From CAVRGQ01 sp963720785 (lineage in GTDB: Bacteria; Actinomycetota; Acidimicrobiia; IMCC26256; DASPTH01), in assembly GCA_963720785.1 (NCBI GenBank), contig CAVRGQ010000008.1:1-64000 (forward strand): 64,000 nucleotides of DNA, given 5' to 3'. The notes under the pieces were generated by a model. It searched no databases. It saw only the letters and a list, made by a program, of their open reading frames with translations, and had not been told where the DNA came from. Numbering within the stretch: the first letter of the stretch is position 1; every line of letters begins with the position of its first letter. Of this stretch, positions 60,226 through 64,000 are shown piece after piece. Position numbers and translations under genes: made by a program.

Positions 60226-60930
60226 CTAGCTGCCCTTGTACCAGGTGATGATGGGGCCGCCGACGAGGATGGCGGTGAGGGCCCCGGCGGCCATGAACGG
60301 GCCGAACGGGATGGCGGCCTTGCGGTCGCGCCGACGCACGATCATCAGGATGATGCCGATCACCGCGCCGTAGAGGAAGGCCAGGAAGAGGCCGAGCACC
60401 AGCTCTTCCCAGCTGAGCCAGCCGAGGGCGAAGCCGAGCGAGAACGACAGCTTCACGTCGCCGAAGCCCATGCTGCGCGGCGACACCAGGTGCAGCAGGA
60501 AGTAGATGACGAAGGCGATCGCACCGGCGGCCGCGCCGCGGCCGAGGGCGTTCCAGTCGTCGTCGAGCAGCGCGGCGAGGGCGAACAGCACCACCACCGC
60601 GAGCGTCATCGGGTAGACGATCCGGTTCGGCAGCAGGTAGTGCTCGAGGTCGATCCACGAGAGCGCGACCAGCGCGGCCGTGAGCACGAGGTAGGCGGGC
60701 AACGCCCACGAGTCGTCGAAGCGTGCGGCCATCGCACCGAACAGCGCGCCGGTGAGCAGCGCAAGGAACACGCGGCGGGCGAGCGACTCCGGGGGCAACG
60801 GTTCCTCGAGGAGGTGGTCGACGGGGCCGCGCAGCGGCACCTTGCGCGGGACGCGCACGATCACCGGGTCGAGGAACCACCCGATCACCAGGCCCGCGAG
60901 CGCGCACACGACGATCAACACTGCGGTCAT
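60226..60930 (-). CDS. A24-family prepilin peptidase
   Basis: 234 residues with about seven membrane helices. The GxGD aspartic-protease residues are Asp94 in SWIDLEHYLLPNRI and Asp158 in GFGDVK. The N-terminal methylase-type cysteine region is reduced to a stub without cysteines. It would process type IV pilin or Tad-type prepilins; no pilus genes are in the window. ATG at 60930 has TGAGGAG upstream. The aroE frame runs into it without a stop, see aroE. Confidence 0.85.
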   Translation of the reverse strand: MTAVLIVVCALAGLVIGWFLDPVIVRVPRKVPLRGPVDHLLEEPLPPESLARRVFLALLTGALFGAMAARFDDSWALPAYLVLTAALVALSWIDLEHYLLPNRIVYPMTLAVVVLFALAALLDDDWNALGRGAAAGAIAFVIYFLLHLVSPRSMGFGDVKLSFSLGFALGWLSWEELVLGLFLAFLYGAVIGIILMIVRRRDRKAAIPFGPFMAAGALTAILVGGPIITWYKGS

Positions 60931-60940
60931 GCGGTACTCC

Positions 60941-61767
60941 TCACGCGAGTTCCGCCGCGCCGCGGTGTGCATCGCGTCGACGGGCGCGTCGACACCGGTC
61001 CACTGCTCGAACACGAGCGCGGCCTGGTGCACGAGCATGCCGAGGCCGTTCGTGCAGGGGATGCCGCGGGCACGGCAGGCGGCGAGGAAGGGGGTCTCCA
61101 TGGGGTGGTAGACGGTGTCGACCACGAACTGTGACGGGTTGAGGGCTTCCGCGGCCACGGGACCGTCCTCCCCCTGCATGCCCAGCGGCGTCGCGTTGAC
61201 CACGAGATCGAAGGCGCCGGGATCGAGGTCGGCGAACCCGGCCGCGGTCGCGCCCGTCACCAGGGCGGCGGCGGTGGCGGCCGCTTCCGGCCGCCGGGCA
61301 CCCACGGTGACCATCGCGCCGGCGTCGCCGAGGGCGAGCACGATCGCCCGCGCCGCGCCGCCCGCGCCGCACACCAGCACGCGCTTCCCGGTGGGGTCGA
61401 GTCCTTCCTCGCGCACCGCGCGCACCAGGCCCGGGCCGTCGGTCGACGAACCGAGCAGCCGACCGGACGGGTCGACCGTCACCACGTTGACCGCGCCGAG
61501 CGCGCCCGCCGCGGGCGTGAGGTCGTCGCAGGCCCGTGCCGCGTCGGCTTTGAACGGCATGGTGACGTTGAGGCCGGCGAGGCCGAGGTCGCGGGCGGCC
61601 GCGACCGCCACGGCGCCCCGCCCGGCACACGCCGGGAACGCCACGTACACCCAGTCGAGCCCGGCCGCCGCGAACGCGGCGTTCATGATCGCGGGCGAGC
61701 GCGAGTGCGCGACGGGATCGCCGATCACCCCTGCAACGCGCGTGTGCCCACTGATCGGCCGGTCCAT
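60941..61767 (-). CDS. aroE: shikimate dehydrogenase, probable frameshift at the 3' end
   Basis: Reduces 3-dehydroshikimate with NADPH. VIGDPVAHSRSPAIMNAAFA, NVTMPFKADAARACDDLTP, VCGAGGAARAIVLALGDAG and GLGMLVHQAALVFEQW are family blocks. Near 60952-60964 (CCGCCGCGCCGCGG) the frame slips: the open frame continues into the prepilin peptidase, whereas the neighbouring frame ends AAELA at a TGA (60941) that overlaps the next ribosome site. The second reading gives a normal length of about 275. A true AroE-peptidase fusion is less likely. Confidence 0.9.
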
Positions 61768-61794
61768 GAGGGCGCCATTCTCGCCGCCGGGCGG

Positions 61795-63102
61795 CTACTC
61801 CCCGCGGACCCCGTGCGCCCGGATGTTGGCCTGGTGGTCCTCGTAGGTGGTGGCGAAGTAGGTGACCCCGTCCTTGCCCGTCACGTAGAAGAGGTAGGGG
61901 ACGTCGGCCGGGTGCAGTGCGGCCTGCAGGGCCGGTTCGGTCACCGTCATGATCGGGGTGGGCGGCAGCCCCGCCACCAGGTAGGTGTTGTAGGGCGAGT
62001 CGATCTGCTTGTCGGCGTTGTTCGGCACCGGCGGGCAGCCGCCCTTCGAGTAGCAGAGCGTCGCGTCGATCTGCAGCGGCGTGCCCTGCCGGAAGCGGTT
62101 GAGGATCACCGCGGCGACCTTCGGCGCGTCGGCGCTGCCCCCGGCCTCCGCCTGCACCAGCGACGCCACGACCACCGCCTGCTGCGGCGTGAGCCCCTCG
62201 GCCGCGGCAGCGGTGGCGAGGTCGAGGCCGTCGGCGTGCTGGTCGAACTCGTTCACGATCGTCTGCAGGATCTGCTGGTCGGTCTGCTGCTTGCCGACGA
62301 AGTAGGTGTCGGGCCAGGTGAAGCCCTCGACCGACTGTTGGGTGCCCTGGTACTTCGACCGCACCGTGCCCGACTGCGCGAGCGCGAGGAAGGCGTCGCG
62401 GCTGTGGCCCGGGAGCTGGCCGACCCGGTCGGCGATCTGTTCGAGGCGTAGGCCGGGCGGGAGGGCGAGGGTGTAGTGGTCGCCGACGGCGGCCCCGGGG
62501 CCCGCGGCGAGCGCGTCGGCCGCGTCGCCGATGCCCATCCCGGTGGGCAGCCGGTAGGTGCCCGCCTGGAACGTGCCCGCGCCGGACACCTTCGACCAGA
62601 GCTGGAAGGCGAGCGACGACCCGATCACGCCCTTGGCCTCCAGCGCGTCGCCGGCCTCCTGGGTGCCCCAGCCCGACTGGATCTCGACGGTCACCGCGGC
62701 ACCCTGGCCGCCCGGCGGGTGCAGCTCCCACACCATCCACCCGGCGAACAGGAGGAACGGGAGGAGCAGCAGGAGGAGCACCAACAGCACGGCCAGCCCA
62801 CGGCGGCGACGCCGACGGGGCGCGGCCCGCGAACCTGAGCGGGATCCGGTGCGCGACGCCTGCTGCTCGGCGCGGGTGGGAACCGGCGTGTCCAGTGAGG
62901 CCGGTTCGGCCTGCGGTTCGGGCGCGTGCTGGCCGTACTCCGGCGGCACGCCCGGCAACGGGCTGCGGCGCGGCGCGAGCGGCGGCCAGGGCTCGTCAGG
63001 GCCGCTGTCGTCAACCGGCGGCAGGTCGGGCGACTGGCCAGGGGACGGGCCGCGTGAAGGCTCGGGCGCGCGCGGAGCCCAGAAGTCTTCGTGATCGGTC
63101 AC
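61795..63102 (-). CDS. mltG: endolytic peptidoglycan transglycosylase MltG
   Basis: 435 residues. A long proline-rich cytoplasmic tail (1-95), a run of arginines, one membrane helix (102-124), then the YceG domain outside. Catalytic Glu319 is in VQAEAGGSADAPKVAAVILN; TWPDTYFVGKQQTDQQIL and SPYNTYLVAGLPPTPI are family blocks. It cuts new glycan strands to end their growth. GTG at 63102 overlaps the ruvX stop (GTGA). Confidence 0.94.
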   Translation of the reverse strand: MTDHEDFWAPRAPEPSRGPSPGQSPDLPPVDDSGPDEPWPPLAPRRSPLPGVPPEYGQHAPEPQAEPASLDTPVPTRAEQQASRTGSRSGSRAAPRRRRRRGLAVLLVLLLLLLPFLLFAGWMVWELHPPGGQGAAVTVEIQSGWGTQEAGDALEAKGVIGSSLAFQLWSKVSGAGTFQAGTYRLPTGMGIGDAADALAAGPGAAVGDHYTLALPPGLRLEQIADRVGQLPGHSRDAFLALAQSGTVRSKYQGTQQSVEGFTWPDTYFVGKQQTDQQILQTIVNEFDQHADGLDLATAAAAEGLTPQQAVVVASLVQAEAGGSADAPKVAAVILNRFRQGTPLQIDATLCYSKGGCPPVPNNADKQIDSPYNTYLVAGLPPTPIMTVTEPALQAALHPADVPYLFYVTGKDGVTYFATTYEDHQANIRAHGVRGE

Positions 63103-63587
63103 GCGACCGGTCCCCCAGAGGTCTGGGCGTCGAGCCACGACTGCAGCAGCACTGTCGCGGCCGCGGCGTCGACCTGCTCGCGCTTCGCCTTCTGGCGACG
63201 CTGCTTGCGGGGGTGGGCCTGCTGGAGGCCTTGGTGGGCGATCATCGTGGTGAAGCGCTCATCGTAGGTGTCGACCTCGATGCCGAGGTCGCGGGTGAGC
63301 TCCCGCAGCTGCTCCACCTCGGCGAGCGCGGCGCGGGCGGCTTCGCCGAGCTTGCCGGAGAGCGCCCGGGGCAGGCCCACCACGATCACGACGGCCTCGG
63401 CCTCCTGCGCGGCGGCCACGATCTTCCGGCGCTCCGCGACCACGTCGCCGGTGCGCACGATCGTGTCGTACGGCGTCGCGAGGATCGCGGACGGGTCGGA
63501 GAGGGCGAGGCCGATGCGCTTGGCGCCGAGGTCGACGCCGAGGGCGCGCCCGCTGCGGCGCGCCGGCGCGCCGGGCGCGCCGGTCAC
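63099..63587 (-). CDS. ruvX: RuvX/YqgF pre-16S rRNA nuclease
   Basis: 162 residues, RNase H-like fold: LGVDLGAKRIGLALSD with the first catalytic Asp, VVGLPRALSGKLG, and YDERFTTMIAHQGL with the second acidic cluster; final Asp in KREQVDAAAATVLLQSWLD. It trims the 5' end of 16S precursor rRNA in E. coli. GTG at 63587 overlaps the alaS stop. Confidence 0.94.
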   Translation of the reverse strand: MTGAPGAPARRSGRALGVDLGAKRIGLALSDPSAILATPYDTIVRTGDVVAERRKIVAAAQEAEAVVIVVGLPRALSGKLGEAARAALAEVEQLRELTRDLGIEVDTYDERFTTMIAHQGLQQAHPRKQRRQKAKREQVDAAAATVLLQSWLDAQTSGGPVA

Positions 63588-64000
63588 CGCCGGGCGGAGC
63601 GGGCCGCCTCCCCCGCTGCCGTCTCCAGCAACGCGAGCGCGTCGTCGACCGCGTCGACCTTGGGACCGCCGCCCACGACGAGCTCGGGGTTCTTCGCGGT
63701 GCCGCCGCCCAGCGCCTTGGCGGCGTCGCGCGCGATGTCGGCCGCGGACGCGCCGCCGGCCACGAGGTCCTTGCTCACCGCGACGGCCACGCCGGCCTTG
63801 GCGCCGTCGGGACCGAGGCCGACGATCGCGGCGATGCCGCCGCCGTGCTGCGACGCGAGCGCGTCGCGCGTGGCGGTGGCGAGCGTGCGCAGGTCGTCGG
63901 GGGTCATGCCGTCGCGGCGCACCACCACCACACCGTCGGGCGCCGCGGCCGCGAGCTCGGTGGCCTCACCGGCCGCCTGCTTCGCCCGCTCCGCGGCGAG
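63584..64000 (-). CDS. alaS: alanyl-tRNA synthetase, C-terminal part (runs off the window)
   Basis: The last 138 codons are inside the window. The sequence is the C-terminal DHHA1/C-Ala region: VVVVRRDGMTPDDLRTLATA, and the glycine-rich end GGGTAKNPELVVGGGPKVDA. The open frame continues past position 64000. alaS-ruvX-mltG-aroE is the order known in other actinobacteria. Confidence 0.93.
   Translation of the reverse strand, partial: LAAERAKQAAGEATELAAAAPDGVVVVRRDGMTPDDLRTLATATRDALASQHGGGIAAIVGLGPDGAKAGVAVAVSKDLVAGGASAADIARDAAKALGGGTAKNPELVVGGGPKVDAVDDALALLETAAGEAARSARR

Noticed and set aside
57289..61134. Very long plus-strand open frame (about 1280 codons) opposite the aro genes, and a similar one at 44337-47777 opposite carB
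   Set aside because: Both lie antisense to well-conserved enzymes, have Arg/Gly/Ala/His-rich low-complexity translations and no recognisable domain. Typical third-position GC shadows.

Overview
The window is a high-GC actinobacterial chromosome segment. It carries mIHF (actinobacteria-specific), an argCJBDFRGH operon, a DUF1844 gene beside infC, a DUF222/HNH gene, and gene blocks in the order known from Mycobacterium tuberculosis (infC-rpmI-rplT-tsnR-pheS-pheT-arg; pyrR-pyrB-pyrC-carA-carB-pyrF-mihF-gmk-rpoZ-coaBC-metK-priA-fmt-rsmB-rpe; efp-nusB-aro; mltG-ruvX-alaS). Overall protein character and a secreted, lineage-unfamiliar accessory set suggest a deep-branching actinobacterium, possibly class Acidimicrobiia; that assignment is an inference.

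Layout, left to right. 1-479: promoter and leader of an rRNA operon that runs leftward out of the window (no mature rRNA is inside). 480-690: a small membrane protein. 745-11068: tyrS, mpg and the arginine operon, all on the minus strand, with a leaderless promoter and a candidate ArgR site before argC. 11148-14937: a J-domain membrane protein, a PAP2 enzyme, a ClpC-N/ClpX-zinc-finger protein without ATPase, and a DUF389 membrane protein. 14939-20566: pheT, pheS, tsnR, rplT, rpmI, infC (with an apparent AUA start codon). 20856-25251: accessory genes (DUF1844, GH15 hydrolase, intradiol dioxygenase, aldo/keto reductase, cold-shock-like protein). 25292-30034: hisG and the riboflavin operon ribD-ribE-ribBA-ribH under an FMN riboswitch. 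30191-33067: DUF222/HNH gene, zinc alcohol dehydrogenase, Mog-type protein. 33064-42519: rpe, rsmB, fmt, def, priA, metK, coaBC, rpoZ, gmk, mihF. 42617-51687: pyrimidine operon pyrR-pyrB-pyrC-carA-carB-pyrD-pyrF with a PyrR-binding RNA hairpin. 51699-53791: secreted tyrosine phosphatase and a divergent SnoaL-like gene. 53870-60169: DUF2017, clpS, nusB, efp, pepP, aroQ, aroB, aroK, aroC. 60226-64000: prepilin peptidase, aroE, mltG, ruvX and the 3' end of alaS.

Most genes are tightly packed with 1-4 nt stop/start overlaps (TGATG, ATGA, GTGA), so long polycistronic minus-strand transcripts with translational coupling are expected. The genes cover de novo arginine, pyrimidine, riboflavin and chorismate synthesis plus translation and RNA-polymerase housekeeping.

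A striking technical feature: about sixteen coding sequences are broken by 1-2 nt frame slips, often inside CGCG-type runs, and they hit single-copy essential genes (pheT, pyrD, carA, pyrC, fmt, priA). This looks like a systematic indel pattern of the assembly and not like gene decay. I found no CRISPR array, prophage, insertion sequence or tRNA, and no clear novel multi-gene system; the most interesting leads are the leaderless-promoter pattern, the PyrR RNA element, the AUA start of infC, and the ATPase-less Clp protein.
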